Assembly: GCA_963714145.1 (NCBI GenBank)
Contig: OY970235.1
Coordinates: 2,356,001-2,420,000, forward strand
Direction of reading: 5' to 3'
DNA length: 64,000 nucleotides
Origin: JBBWZH01 sp035544115
GTDB lineage: Bacteria; Actinomycetota; Actinomycetes; Mycobacteriales; CADCTP01
Shown: in pieces, positions 43,936-52,713 of the stretch
Layout: each line of letters opens with the position of its first letter
Numbering within the stretch: position 1 is the stretch's first letter
Program-made: the position numbers and the translations under genes
Notes under the pieces: model-generated
What the model was told of the DNA's origin: nothing
Seen by the model: the letters and a program-made list of their open reading frames with translations, nothing else
Databases searched by the model: none

Positions 43936-46494
43936 ATGGCATTCGGGCAGCTCTACTACACGTCCTGCGAACACGGGCTGGCCGGCTTTCCCGGCTACCA
44001 GTTCAACGCCGCCACCCCCGGGCTGCCGGCCGAGGTGCTGCGCGCGGTGGAGGCGCTGACCGCGTACGAGCCGCCGCGGTCGCTGGACTACGGGCCGACC
44101 GACGCCGAGATCGCCGCGGCGCCGGTGAACCTGTGCTACCAGCCGGCGGCGGCCGGCGCGACGGCCGCGGTGGCCAACGTGGTGTTCGTCGGGGCCGACT
44201 TCTCCCAGCGTTTCGGCAACTACTTCGCGCACGCGCTGGTCAGCACCGATCCGGCCCGGGACCTGGCCGGGCTGCTCCCGATCGAGCTGTGGGGGGCGCC
44301 GTTCTGGGTCCGGACGCCGGTGCTCGAGCCGGCGCTGCCGGAGCTGGCGGCGGCCCGGCCCGGCGGGCTGACCCGGGCCGTGGTCGGCGAGTTCGTCCGC
44401 GGCCGCAGCGCCGCCCCGCTGGCCCGGCTGCTGGCCGCGGCCGACCTGGCGATGAGCCGGGGCGAGCGGTCGGTGCTGATCATCGAGCCGGACGCGGCCG
44501 CGGCCGCCGCCTGGATCGCCGCGGTCTGCTACCTGCTGCCGCCCGGGCCGGCGCGGCGGCTGTCGTTCGCGACGTACCAGCGCCGCCCCAGCTATTCGAC
44601 GGTGCATGTGATCGGCACCGTGCCGGACGTGGACCTCGACCTGGACGGTCCCGCGTTCGAGGACTTCTACCTGTTCGACATGGCGTCCGGGCGGAGCACC
44701 GAGATAGCGGTGGGCCCGGCGGCGCGGCTGCTGGGCGGTATCGGGCCGGTCGGCGCCGCCCGGGTGTGGGCCGAGGCGACCGCGCTGACCGGCGCCGGGC
44801 CGGACGGTGCGCTGGACAGCTGGCACCCGATGCTGGCGGTGGCCGCCGCGGTGGCCGGGCACCCGCTGGCCGGACCCGACCTGGACGCGGCGGTGCGCTG
44901 GCTGGCCGCCGACGCGGCCCGGATCGGCCCGGCCCGGGTGCTGGCCGCCGGCCGCGCCCTGCTCGACCAGGCCGGACTGGACGACCAGGCCGGACTGGAC
45001 GACCAGGCCGGACCGGACGACCAGCCGGCGGTGCCCGACCGGCCGGGCGAGCCGGGCCAGGAGGCTGTGCGCGGGCGGCGGTCGGGGCTGACCGACCAGC
45101 AGTTCGGCGCGCTCGCCGCCGCGGCCGACCGGGCCGGGGCCTGGCCGCTGCTGGACGCGGTCGAGCTGCGGATGGTCGACGCCAGCCTGGACGCGCTGCC
45201 CACCACCGGCCGGCCGGCCGCGCTACCGATCAGCCTGCGTGGGCCGACCGCCGCCAGCCACGCCGCGGCCCGGTCCGCCGAACTGCTGGCCGGCGCGGAC
45301 GCGCAGACCGCGGTCGCGCTGATGGAGTGGGCGATCGACGCGGGCATCCCGCTGCCGGCCGAGGCGCTGGTCGCGGCCGGTCGCGGCGCGGTCGGCGCGC
45401 TGGCCCTGCGCGACCCGGCCGACCCGCAGCTGCACCGGGCGCTGGCCCGGGCGCCGGAGCTGCGGGCCGGGGTGGCCGCGCACCTGGCCGCGGCCGCCGC
45501 CGCCCGGCCGGACGAGGTCTCCGCCGCGCTCCGCCGCGGCCTGGCCGACGTGCTGGCCGAGGGCGACCTGGCCGCCGCCCCGGCGCTGCACGAGCCGCTG
45601 CTGCTGGCCCGGGCCGCCCGGGCGCCGGAGCTGCGGGTGTCGACGCTCAGCTCGCTGGCCGGCCGGGCTGCCGCCCGCGGTCCTGCCGGCGGGTGGCGGA
45701 GCGGCCCGGCGGGCGGGGCGGCAGCGGGTCGGGCGGGGCCGGTGGACGACCGGCTGCTCGACCTGCTCTGGCCGGGCACCGACTGGTCGGTGGCCGAGGC
45801 CAGGGCGGTGTTACAGGCGCTGACCGCCGAGCAGGCCTACACGCCGGCCGTCGCCGCCCGGCTGTCCCGGGTGCTGACCCGGCCGCTGCCACCGGACCCG
45901 CGGCAATCGCACGCGCACGCCCGGCTGGCCGCCGACCTGGCCGGCCACCCCGTCCGGGGCCTGCTCAACGCGGCAGGCGAGGATCTGGTCGAGGACTACG
46001 CCTGGCTGGCCGGGTGGCTGCGCAAGAGCCCGGCCCAGCTGCCCGACGTGCTGATCGAGCAGTACCCGACGCTGCATCCGACGGTGCGGCGGTACCTGCT
46101 CGGCCGGCTGGTGGACCTGCTGCCCGGGCTCGGCCCGCGCCGGCTGGCCGGCCTGCTCGCCACCGCGCCGGTCGACGTGCTGGATGCGTACCTGAGCCAG
46201 CTCGGCGCCCTGCTCCAACCGGCCGGGCCGGACCTGGCCGGTGCCGCGCATGCCGTCCAGGTCGGCCAGCGGTTGCGCCCGACCGCCCCGGCCCGCGCCG
46301 ACCGGGTCGAGGCCGCGCTGGCGGCCGCGCTGGCCGGCTGGCACCGCCGCGACCTGGACGCGCTCAGCGACGCGATCGAGCTGGTCGGCGAGCCGGTCGC
46401 CGCCGAGTTCGCCGCCTGGCGGAAGCGGGAGCTGCCCGGCGGGCTGACCCGCCGGCTCGGGCCGCTGCGCCGCCGCCGGCCGGAGCCTGGCTGA
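43936..46494 (+). CDS. GTPase-associated protein (GAP1-like)
   Basis: This 852-aa protein begins MAFGQLYYTSCEHGLAGFPGYQF, the start I associate with GTPase-associated protein 1 (GAP1) N-terminal domains. Residues about 1-260 form that domain (LSFATYQRRPSYSTVHVIGTVP). The rest is a long array of helices rich in Leu/Ala (EALVAAGRGAVGALALRDPAD and similar), as in the GAP1 middle and C-terminal domains. A short 18-bp repeat (LDDQAG units, about 44970-45020) lies between. It sits two bases after the first GTPase gene and overlaps the second by TGATG, so it is flanked by both GTPases it probably serves. Confidence 0.78.
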   Translation: MAFGQLYYTSCEHGLAGFPGYQFNAATPGLPAEVLRAVEALTAYEPPRSLDYGPTDAEIAAAPVNLCYQPAAAGATAAVANVVFVGADFSQRFGNYFAHALVSTDPARDLAGLLPIELWGAPFWVRTPVLEPALPELAAARPGGLTRAVVGEFVRGRSAAPLARLLAAADLAMSRGERSVLIIEPDAAAAAAWIAAVCYLLPPGPARRLSFATYQRRPSYSTVHVIGTVPDVDLDLDGPAFEDFYLFDMASGRSTEIAVGPAARLLGGIGPVGAARVWAEATALTGAGPDGALDSWHPMLAVAAAVAGHPLAGPDLDAAVRWLAADAARIGPARVLAAGRALLDQAGLDDQAGLDDQAGPDDQPAVPDRPGEPGQEAVRGRRSGLTDQQFGALAAAADRAGAWPLLDAVELRMVDASLDALPTTGRPAALPISLRGPTAASHAAARSAELLAGADAQTAVALMEWAIDAGIPLPAEALVAAGRGAVGALALRDPADPQLHRALARAPELRAGVAAHLAAAAAARPDEVSAALRRGLADVLAEGDLAAAPALHEPLLLARAARAPELRVSTLSSLAGRAAARGPAGGWRSGPAGGAAAGRAGPVDDRLLDLLWPGTDWSVAEARAVLQALTAEQAYTPAVAARLSRVLTRPLPPDPRQSHAHARLAADLAGHPVRGLLNAAGEDLVEDYAWLAGWLRKSPAQLPDVLIEQYPTLHPTVRRYLLGRLVDLLPGLGPRRLAGLLATAPVDVLDAYLSQLGALLQPAGPDLAGAAHAVQVGQRLRPTAPARADRVEAALAAALAGWHRRDLDALSDAIELVGEPVAAEFAAWRKRELPGGLTRRLGPLRRRRPEPG

Positions 46495-48059
46495 TGTGCT
46501 TCCTCATCCCGCTGGCGGTCGTGGCCTACGTGGCCGGCCTGTTCGTCGTTTTCGTGCTCGCCGGCCCGCCGCTGATCGTGCTCGGCGCGGTCGGGTTCGG
46601 CCTGTTCCTGGTCGTCGGCTACGGCTGGGTGCTGGCTGACGTGCTGGGCCGGTCGACGCCGCGCCGGCCGGCCGCGGTGCCGGTGGTGCCGAGCGCGGCC
46701 ACCGCGACGCAGGAGCCGGCCTACCGGCACTACCTGTTCGGGCAGGCCCTGGTCGATCTCTGGCAGGTGCTGCGGACCGCGGCCGGCCAGTGCCGGCAGT
46801 GGGTGCTGACGCTGGCCCGGGGAATCAACCGCAGCTGCTTCAGCGACGCGACCCACACCTGGTTCACCTGGCCGTTCGGGGTGCTCGCCTGGGCCGCGCT
46901 GGTGTTCGGCACGGCCGGCGGCGCGCTGCTGGTGGGGCTGGTCGCCGGCCTGCACGTGCTGCTGGTCGGGGTGCTGCTGGGGATCGGGCTGACGCTGATC
47001 CAGCTGCTGCGGCTCGCCGACACCGCGGTGCTGCGGGTGCGCCGGATCCGGGTCACCTGCCCGCACTGCTACGTTCCGATCGGCTACCCGTCGTACCGCT
47101 GCCCCGGCTGTTCCACCGTGCACAAGGACGTCCGGCCCGGCCGGTACGGCGTGGTGGCGCGGGTCTGCCAGTGCCGCACCCGGATCCCGACCCTGATCGT
47201 GCTCGGCAGCCACCGGCTGGACGCCGTCTGCCCGTCCTGCCGGAAGCTGCTGGCCGACAACACCGGCACCGCCAGCGAGGTGGTGCTGCCGGTGTTCGGG
47301 GCGACCGCGGCCGGCAAGACCCGGCTGATGCTGGCGCTGGTGATGGCGCTGGCCCAGCAGATCGCGCCCGGCGACGGGGTGCAGTTCGCCGACGCGGACA
47401 CCCGGCGCCGGTACGACGAGGGCAAGGCCGTGGTCGGCAGCGGCCGGGCCACCCGGGCGACGCTGACCGCGCTGCCCAAGGCGTACTCGCTCTACCTCAA
47501 GCCGCCCGGCGGCGGCCGCCGGCTGGTGCACCTGTTCGACTCGGCCGGCGAGCGGTTCGTCGCGTCCGAGCAACTGCAGGAGCTGCAGTTCCTCCGCGTC
47601 GCCGGGGCGCTGCTGTTCGTCCTCGACCCGCTCACCGTGCCGGCCTTCTGGGACCGGCTGAGCGCCGCCGAGCAGGCCCGGCTGCGCGGCGAGCGGGCCA
47701 CCGTGGCGCCGGACTTCATCTTCGCCCAGGTGCTGGAGAACGTCCGCGGGATGGGCCTGCGCACCAACCGGGTCCGGCTCGGCGTCGCGATCAGCAAGGT
47801 CGACCTGATCCGCGACACCGCCGCGTTCGACCCGCCCGGCCTGACCAGCGACCACCTCGCCGGCTGGCTCACCGACCGGCTCGAGCAGGGCAACCTGGTC
47901 CGCGGCCTGCGGCACCACTTCGCCGAGGTCCGCTTCTTCCCCACCGCCGCCGTCGCCACCGCGTCCGGCCAGGTCGACGCCAGCGTCATCACGCTGGCCG
48001 AATGGCTGCTCGGCAGCCGCCGCCCGAACGCCGTCAGCACCGCCGGAGGCCGGCCCTGA
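46494..48059 (+). CDS. Membrane-anchored zinc-ribbon P-loop GTPase
   Basis: This 521-aa protein has an N-terminal pair of hydrophobic helices (CFLIPLAVVAYVAGLFVVFVL... and VGFGLFLVVGYGWVLADVLG) and a second pair around residue 130-165. Zinc ribbons follow (CPHCYVPIG...CPGC, CQC, CPSCRK). Walker A is GATAAGKT (residues 269-276), with LVHLFDSAGERF as the switch/Walker B strand and AISKVDLI as the specificity loop. It is the second GTPase of the operon and should sit on the inner membrane face. It overlaps GAP1 by one base and the tiny membrane gene by four. Confidence 0.87.
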   Translation: MCFLIPLAVVAYVAGLFVVFVLAGPPLIVLGAVGFGLFLVVGYGWVLADVLGRSTPRRPAAVPVVPSAATATQEPAYRHYLFGQALVDLWQVLRTAAGQCRQWVLTLARGINRSCFSDATHTWFTWPFGVLAWAALVFGTAGGALLVGLVAGLHVLLVGVLLGIGLTLIQLLRLADTAVLRVRRIRVTCPHCYVPIGYPSYRCPGCSTVHKDVRPGRYGVVARVCQCRTRIPTLIVLGSHRLDAVCPSCRKLLADNTGTASEVVLPVFGATAAGKTRLMLALVMALAQQIAPGDGVQFADADTRRRYDEGKAVVGSGRATRATLTALPKAYSLYLKPPGGGRRLVHLFDSAGERFVASEQLQELQFLRVAGALLFVLDPLTVPAFWDRLSAAEQARLRGERATVAPDFIFAQVLENVRGMGLRTNRVRLGVAISKVDLIRDTAAFDPPGLTSDHLAGWLTDRLEQGNLVRGLRHHFAEVRFFPTAAVATASGQVDASVITLAEWLLGSRRPNAVSTAGGRP

Positions 48060-48196
48060 AAACCGCCGTCCCCTACCGCCGCTGGCGGCTGGCCGTCCTC
48101 GTCCTCGTCGCGGTCCTGTTCGCCGTCGCCGTGACCCTCACCGCCGTCCTCCTCGGCCCCGCCCTGGCCACCTGGCTACGCGATCTCCTGCCCTGA
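48056..48196 (+). CDS. 46-aa membrane protein with a probable CTG start
   Basis: This frame reads (M)KTAVPYRRWRLAVLVLVAVLF..., one hydrophobic helix preceded by a basic stretch and ending WLRDLLP. No ATG, GTG or TTG is in a usable position. CTG 48056 overlaps the GTPase stop in the same 4-base way as GTGA at 42750, and GGAGG (48045-48049) lies six bases upstream. The helix composition and the operon position suggest a real small protein acting with the membrane GTPase. Confidence 0.6.
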   Translation: MKTAVPYRRWRLAVLVLVAVLFAVAVTLTAVLLGPALATWLRDLLP

Positions 48197-48336
48197 CCCG
48201 GCCCGGCCGGCCCGGCGCCGACCGAACACGGACTGTCACCTATCTGACTGATTGTTGCCCTAAAGGGCTCGGCGCGTCGGTGGGGTGGGCGTGGGTGGTC
48301 TGGGAGAGTGGGTGAATCAGGCGAGGAGGGGTGGGT

Positions 48337-48741
48337 ATGTCGTGGTTGTCCGAGGGGTTGCGGGAGCGGCTGGCCAAGCCGAATCCGGCGGTGATCGCGA
48401 CGCTGGGGGCGGACGGGCAGCCCATCTCGGTCGCCACCTGGTACCTGCTGGACGGTGAGCGGCTGCTGGTCAACATGGATCACCGCCGCAAGCGGCTCAG
48501 CCACCTGCGGCGCGACCCGCGGGTCTCGCTGACCGTGCTGGACACCGACGACTGGTACACGCACATCAGCATCCAGGGCCGGGTGACCGAGCTGGCCGAG
48601 GACACCGACCTGGCCCAGATCGACCGGATCGCCACCCACTACACCGGCCGGCGCTACCAGATCCGCGACCGGGGCCGGGTGAACGCCTGGATCGAGGTCG
48701 ACCGCTGGCACGGCTGGGGCGCCGCCCGGGCCGCGGGCTAG
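48337..48741 (+). CDS. PPOX-class F420-dependent oxidoreductase
   Basis: This 134-aa split-barrel flavin/deazaflavin protein has NPAVIATLGADGQPISVATWYLLDGERLLVNMDHRRKRLSHLRRDPRVSLTVLD, the typical actinobacterial PPOX/F420 pattern. GAGGAGGGG precedes ATG 48337. Members reduce small substrates with F420H2 or bind heme/biliverdin. No neighbour indicates the substrate. About 140 bp upstream separate it from the GTPase operon, so it is an independent unit. Confidence 0.9.
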   Translation: MSWLSEGLRERLAKPNPAVIATLGADGQPISVATWYLLDGERLLVNMDHRRKRLSHLRRDPRVSLTVLDTDDWYTHISIQGRVTELAEDTDLAQIDRIATHYTGRRYQIRDRGRVNAWIEVDRWHGWGAARAAG

Positions 48742-48821
48742 TACCGGGCTGGTCCCGCGCGGCCTTCGCCCGGCCGGCGGGCCGCCGGGGTCGCGAACCA
48801 GGGCGAGCGTTGGTGGCGGTG

Positions 48822-49961
48822 CTAGGAGCCTTGCGAGTAGCTGCGGCCCTTCCAGCGGGCGCCGCGGCCGAGGTAGTGCTGCCGGGCCGAGTCGACGGTC
48901 ATCGCCAGGTAGAGCGCGGCGGTGACCGGCAGCAGCAGTGCGGCGGCGGCCGGCTGCCGGTGGTAGCGCAGCGTCGGCAGGTAGCTCGCGGCCATCAGCA
49001 GCCAGGTCGCGGCGCCGACCGCCAGCAGCGGGCCGTTCCACCCGCCGGCAACCACCGCGACCAGTGGCAGGCCGAAGATCAGCGCCAGCCCGAGCACGGT
49101 GCCGGCCAGCAGCAGCGGCGAGTAGCGCAGTTGCGTGTAGGCGCTGCGCGCGACCATCTGCCACAGCGCGTCCAGGTCGGGATACGGCCGGACGCTGCGC
49201 ACCTCGTCGGCCAGCCCCAGCCAGGTCCGCGCGCCGGAGCGTTTCAACGCCCGGGCCAGCGCCACGTCGTCGATTACCGCGCCGCGGATCGCCGCGATCC
49301 CGCCGGCCCGGTGCAGGGCCGACCGCCGGACCAGCATGCAGCCGCCGGCCGCCGCCGCGGTCCGGGCGCCCGGCCGGTTGCTCCACCGGTACGGGTACAG
49401 CAGCGCGAAGAAGTAGCCGAACGCGGGGACCAGCAGCCGCTCCCAGTTCGTCGCGATCCGCAGCCGGGCCAGCTGCGAGACCAGGTCCAGCCGGTTCGCG
49501 ACCGCGGCGGTGACCAGGGCGGTCAGCGAGCCGGGTGGGTGCGCGATGTCGGCGTCGGTGAGCAGCAGGTGGTCGACCTCGCCGGCCGCCTCGACGCCGG
49601 CCCGGACCGCCCAGAGCTTGCCGGTCCAGCCGGGCGGTGGTGGGCCGGGGTGCAGCACGGTCAGCGGCAGTCCACCCGCCGCGCCGAGCGCGACCGCCAG
49701 CGCCCCGGTGCCGTCGGTGGAGTCGTCGTCCACCAGGATCAGCCGGGCCGGGCCGGGGTAGTCCTGGCCGAGCAGGGTGGGCAGGCTCGCCGGCAGCATG
49801 TCCGCCTCGTTCCGGGCCGGGACCACGATCGCCACCGACGGCCAGGCCGCCGGCGGCGCGCCGGCCGGCAGCCGCAGGTCAGCCCGCCAGAACAGGCCGC
49901 GGCAGCACACCAGCCAGACCCAGGCCAGCAGGGCCACCACAGCCGGCACGAGCAGCACCAC
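48822..49961 (-). CDS. hpnB: Hopanoid-type glycosyltransferase HpnB
   Basis: This 379-aa GT2 enzyme has an N-terminal membrane helix (LLVPAVVALLAWVWLVCC), then the catalytic domain: VAIVVPARNEADMLPASLPTLLGQDYPGP, DDDSTDGTG, LLTDADIAHPPGSL. ARLRIATNWERLLVPAFGYFFALLYPYRW and RGAVIDDVALARALKRSG are strongly HpnB-like. C-terminal helices follow. No squalene-hopene cyclase lies in this window, so the acceptor is uncertain. GTG 49961 is a provisional start: the DNA encoding the N-terminal helix is duplicated 2.6 times upstream. Confidence 0.82.
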   Translation of the reverse strand: MVLLVPAVVALLAWVWLVCCRGLFWRADLRLPAGAPPAAWPSVAIVVPARNEADMLPASLPTLLGQDYPGPARLILVDDDSTDGTGALAVALGAAGGLPLTVLHPGPPPPGWTGKLWAVRAGVEAAGEVDHLLLTDADIAHPPGSLTALVTAAVANRLDLVSQLARLRIATNWERLLVPAFGYFFALLYPYRWSNRPGARTAAAAGGCMLVRRSALHRAGGIAAIRGAVIDDVALARALKRSGARTWLGLADEVRSVRPYPDLDALWQMVARSAYTQLRYSPLLLAGTVLGLALIFGLPLVAVVAGGWNGPLLAVGAATWLLMAASYLPTLRYHRQPAAAALLLPVTAALYLAMTVDSARQHYLGRGARWKGRSYSQGS

Positions 49962-50105
49962 CCCAGCCTGCCACCGCCGCGGCAGCACACCAGCCACACC
50001 CGGACCAGCGGCGCCGCCAGAGCCGGCACGAGCAGCACGCCAGCCTGCCACCGCCGCGGCAGCACACAAGCCAGACCCCAGGCCGGCAGTACCTCCCCAG
50101 CCTGT
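49899..50105. repeat. 80-bp tandem repeat covering the hpnB 5' end
   Basis: GGCAGCACAC starts copies at 49901, 49981 and 50058 (spacings 80 and 77), each followed by CAGCC, GAGCCGGCAC-GAGCAGCAC and CCAGCCTGCC. The first copy codes for the HpnB membrane helix; the others lie upstream where its promoter should be and run to within about 30 bases of the phosphatase gene. Confidence 0.88.
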
Positions 50106-50132
50106 CTGTCGCGGCTGCCACAATCGGGCCCT

Positions 50133-50540
50133 ATGACCTGGTTGGACGACACCGGGGTGGTGACCCTGCCCGGCGGTGTCCTGGTGCGCGGCCGGCGGTT
50201 GTCGGCCGAGGCCAGTCCGGCCGACTTCGCGCTGGTCCTGGCGGCCGGGCCGATCCCGCCGTGGCCGCACCGGCGGGTCCGCTGGCCGGACTTCTGGATC
50301 CCGACCGATCGCGCCGACGCGCTGGCCGCGCTGCACGAGGCGCACCGCCGGGCGCACGCCGGCGAGCGGGTCGAGGTGGCCTGCCACGGCGGCGTCGGCC
50401 GGACCGGGACCGCGCTCGCCGCGCTGGCCATCCTGGACGGCCTCACCCCTGCGGACGCGCTGGCCTGGGTCCGCCGCGACTACAACGCCCGCGCCGTCGA
50501 GACCCCCTGGCAACGCCGCTGGCTGCGCACCGTCCGCTGA
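50133..50540 (+). CDS. Protein-tyrosine phosphatase-like protein
   Basis: This 135-aa protein has the Cys-based phosphatase loop CHGGVGRTG (HCX5R-type) with an Asp-bearing WPDFWIPTDRADA upstream, as in dual-specificity phosphatases. It is short and single-domain. ATG 50133 is used; the long frame upstream is antisense to hpnB. It is divergent from hpnB and convergent with the histidine kinase. Confidence 0.85.
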   Translation: MTWLDDTGVVTLPGGVLVRGRRLSAEASPADFALVLAAGPIPPWPHRRVRWPDFWIPTDRADALAALHEAHRRAHAGERVEVACHGGVGRTGTALAALAILDGLTPADALAWVRRDYNARAVETPWQRRWLRTVR

Positions 50541-50598
50541 GGGCGTCGGACGGATCCTCGGCGGCGGGGGTGCCGCTGCTGTCGGTGGGTGGGTCGGG

Positions 50599-52713
50599 TC
50601 AGGTCGTTGTCGCCGGCGGCGAGTCGATGCTGTCGGACGGGGTGTTGTGGACAGCTGCGGCGGGGTGGCCGGTCTCGACGGTGTCGAAGCCCGGGAAGTA
50701 GCCGTTGAGGACCTGGCCGGCACGTTCGATGAGGGCGGTGGCGGTGAAGGGTTTGTCGATCAGCGTGGCGTCGAGGCCGAGTCTGCCTTGGGTGGCCCCG
50801 CGCGGCTGCGCGTAGCCGGACATGTAGAGAACGGCGAGGCCGGGTCTGAGTTGGCGGAGTCTCGCGGCGACCTCCTGGCCGAGCATGTTGGGCATGACGA
50901 CGTCGGTGACGAGCAGGTGGATTTCGCCGTCGTGCTGCGCGGCGAGCGCGAGCGCGTCCCGGCCGTCAGCGGCGGTGAGCACGTGGTAGCCGCTCTGGGT
51001 GAATATCCGCCTGGTGACGTCGCGGAGGGCTTCCTCGTCCTCGACGATCAGGACGGTTTCGCCCTTGGGGCGGCGTTCGTGGGTTACGGGTTCCCGGACC
51101 GGTGCGGGGCGTTCGTCGGTCACCGGGATCATGATGGTGAAGGTGGTCCCTACCCCGGGCTGGGAGTGGATGTCGATGGTGCCGGCGGTCTGGGTGACGA
51201 TGCCGTAGACGGTGGCCAGGCCCAGGCCGGTGCCCTTGCCGTCGGCCTTGGTGGTGTAGAACGGCTCGAAGGCGTGTTCGCGGACGTCGGCGGGCATGCC
51301 GGTGCCGGTGTCGCCGACCCGGAGCCGGACGTGCCGGCCGGGCCGCAGCGCGGAGTCGGCGGCCAGGAAGTCGGCCTCGATGACGATGTTCGCGGTGTCG
51401 ATGGTCAGCACCCCGCCGCCGGTCATCGCGTCGCGGGCGTTGACGGCGAGGTTGACCAGGACCTGCTCGATCTGGCCGGCGTCGACCAGCACCGGCCAGG
51501 GCCGCCCGGCGAGCTTGGTGTGCAGGATGATCTCTTCGCCGAGGGTGCGGCGCAGCAGTTGCTCCACGTCGGCGACGATGCCGTTGAGGTCGAGCACCCG
51601 CGGTTGGATGACCTCGCGGCGGGCGAAGGCGAGCAGTTGGTGGGTCAGCGCGGCGGCTCGTTCGGCGGCCTGGCGGATCTGTTCGACGTCGCCGATGACC
51701 GCGTCCTTGCGGTTCCCGGGCCAGGAGCTCAGTTCGTCGACGACGAACGTGGCGTAGTTGAGGATCACCGCGAGCAGGTTGTTGAAGTCGTGCGCGACGC
51801 CGCCGGCGAGCTGGCCGAGGACCTCCAGCCGCTGACTCTGCTCCAGTTGACCCTGCAGTTGTTCCAGGTCGTCGTGGACCCTGGCCCGCTCGGCGTCGAT
51901 CCCGACGTTGAACCGGTCCTCGGCGTCCTGGACCTGCAGGCGTTCCTTGGCCCGTTCGGCGCCCATCCCCAGCTGGAACCGATCCTCGGCGTCCTGGACC
52001 TCAACCCGCTCCTTGGCCCGCTCCCCGTCCATCCGGACCTGGAACCGATCCTCTTCCCGTTGGACCTGGGCCCGTTCGCCAGCGTCGTTGATCCGCACCA
52101 GCCCATCGGCGCGTTCGGAGTCCATCCGGGTCTGGAACCGGTCCTCGGCGTCCTGGACCTGAACCCGCTCCTTGGCCCGTTCGACGTCCATCTCCACCTG
52201 GAACCGGTCCTCGGCGTCCTGGACCTGAACCCGTTCCCTGGCCCGTTCGACGTCCATCTCCACCTGGAACCGGTCCTGCGCCTCCCGGTTGTCGATCTGG
52301 CGCTGATCCACCGCGGTCCCGAACTGGTCAGCGCCGCCGGCCAACCGCGAGACGATCATCGCACCGACGATCGTGCCGGCCGTGTCGACCATCGGCGTGA
52401 TGGTCACCGGCACCGTGATCATCGTGTTGTCGCGACGGACCCGCTCGGTGCGGAACGGCGGCACCTTCTCGCCGGCCAGCACCCGCCGCAGGATCGCACT
52501 CTCCAGCGCCCGCCGCTTCGGCGGCACGAGAACATCCGCGGCCTGCCCGATCAGCTCCTCGGCGACGTAGCCGTACAGCCGCGCCGCAGCCGGATCGCAA
52601 CTGGTGATCTCTCCCAACGGCGTTATCCCGATGACCGCGTCCGGAGCGGACCCGGCCACCACGTCCGGCTCCAGCCCGCCCACGACCGCGCCCGGCTCCC
52701 CGTCCCTGACCAT
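50599..52713 (-). CDS. PAS-histidine kinase-receiver hybrid with repeated coiled coil
   Basis: This 704-aa soluble hybrid kinase has a PAS domain at residues about 10-125. A coiled coil at about 142-280 is built of five to six copies of a 22-residue unit (RFQ-x2-MD-x-ERA-x-ERVQVQDAED). A HisKA domain follows with His308 in GGVAHDFNNLLAV, then HATPase (NLAVNARDAM, DTGTGMP, GTGLGLATVYG) and a C-terminal receiver with Asp in LVTDVVMPN. The receiver is fused, so a separate response regulator is not required. No membrane helix is present, so the signal is probably cytoplasmic. The gene is divergent from marR across a 514-bp spacer. Confidence 0.93.
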   Translation of the reverse strand: MVRDGEPGAVVGGLEPDVVAGSAPDAVIGITPLGEITSCDPAAARLYGYVAEELIGQAADVLVPPKRRALESAILRRVLAGEKVPPFRTERVRRDNTMITVPVTITPMVDTAGTIVGAMIVSRLAGGADQFGTAVDQRQIDNREAQDRFQVEMDVERARERVQVQDAEDRFQVEMDVERAKERVQVQDAEDRFQTRMDSERADGLVRINDAGERAQVQREEDRFQVRMDGERAKERVEVQDAEDRFQLGMGAERAKERLQVQDAEDRFNVGIDAERARVHDDLEQLQGQLEQSQRLEVLGQLAGGVAHDFNNLLAVILNYATFVVDELSSWPGNRKDAVIGDVEQIRQAAERAAALTHQLLAFARREVIQPRVLDLNGIVADVEQLLRRTLGEEIILHTKLAGRPWPVLVDAGQIEQVLVNLAVNARDAMTGGGVLTIDTANIVIEADFLAADSALRPGRHVRLRVGDTGTGMPADVREHAFEPFYTTKADGKGTGLGLATVYGIVTQTAGTIDIHSQPGVGTTFTIMIPVTDERPAPVREPVTHERRPKGETVLIVEDEEALRDVTRRIFTQSGYHVLTAADGRDALALAAQHDGEIHLLVTDVVMPNMLGQEVAARLRQLRPGLAVLYMSGYAQPRGATQGRLGLDATLIDKPFTATALIERAGQVLNGYFPGFDTVETGHPAAAVHNTPSDSIDSPPATTT

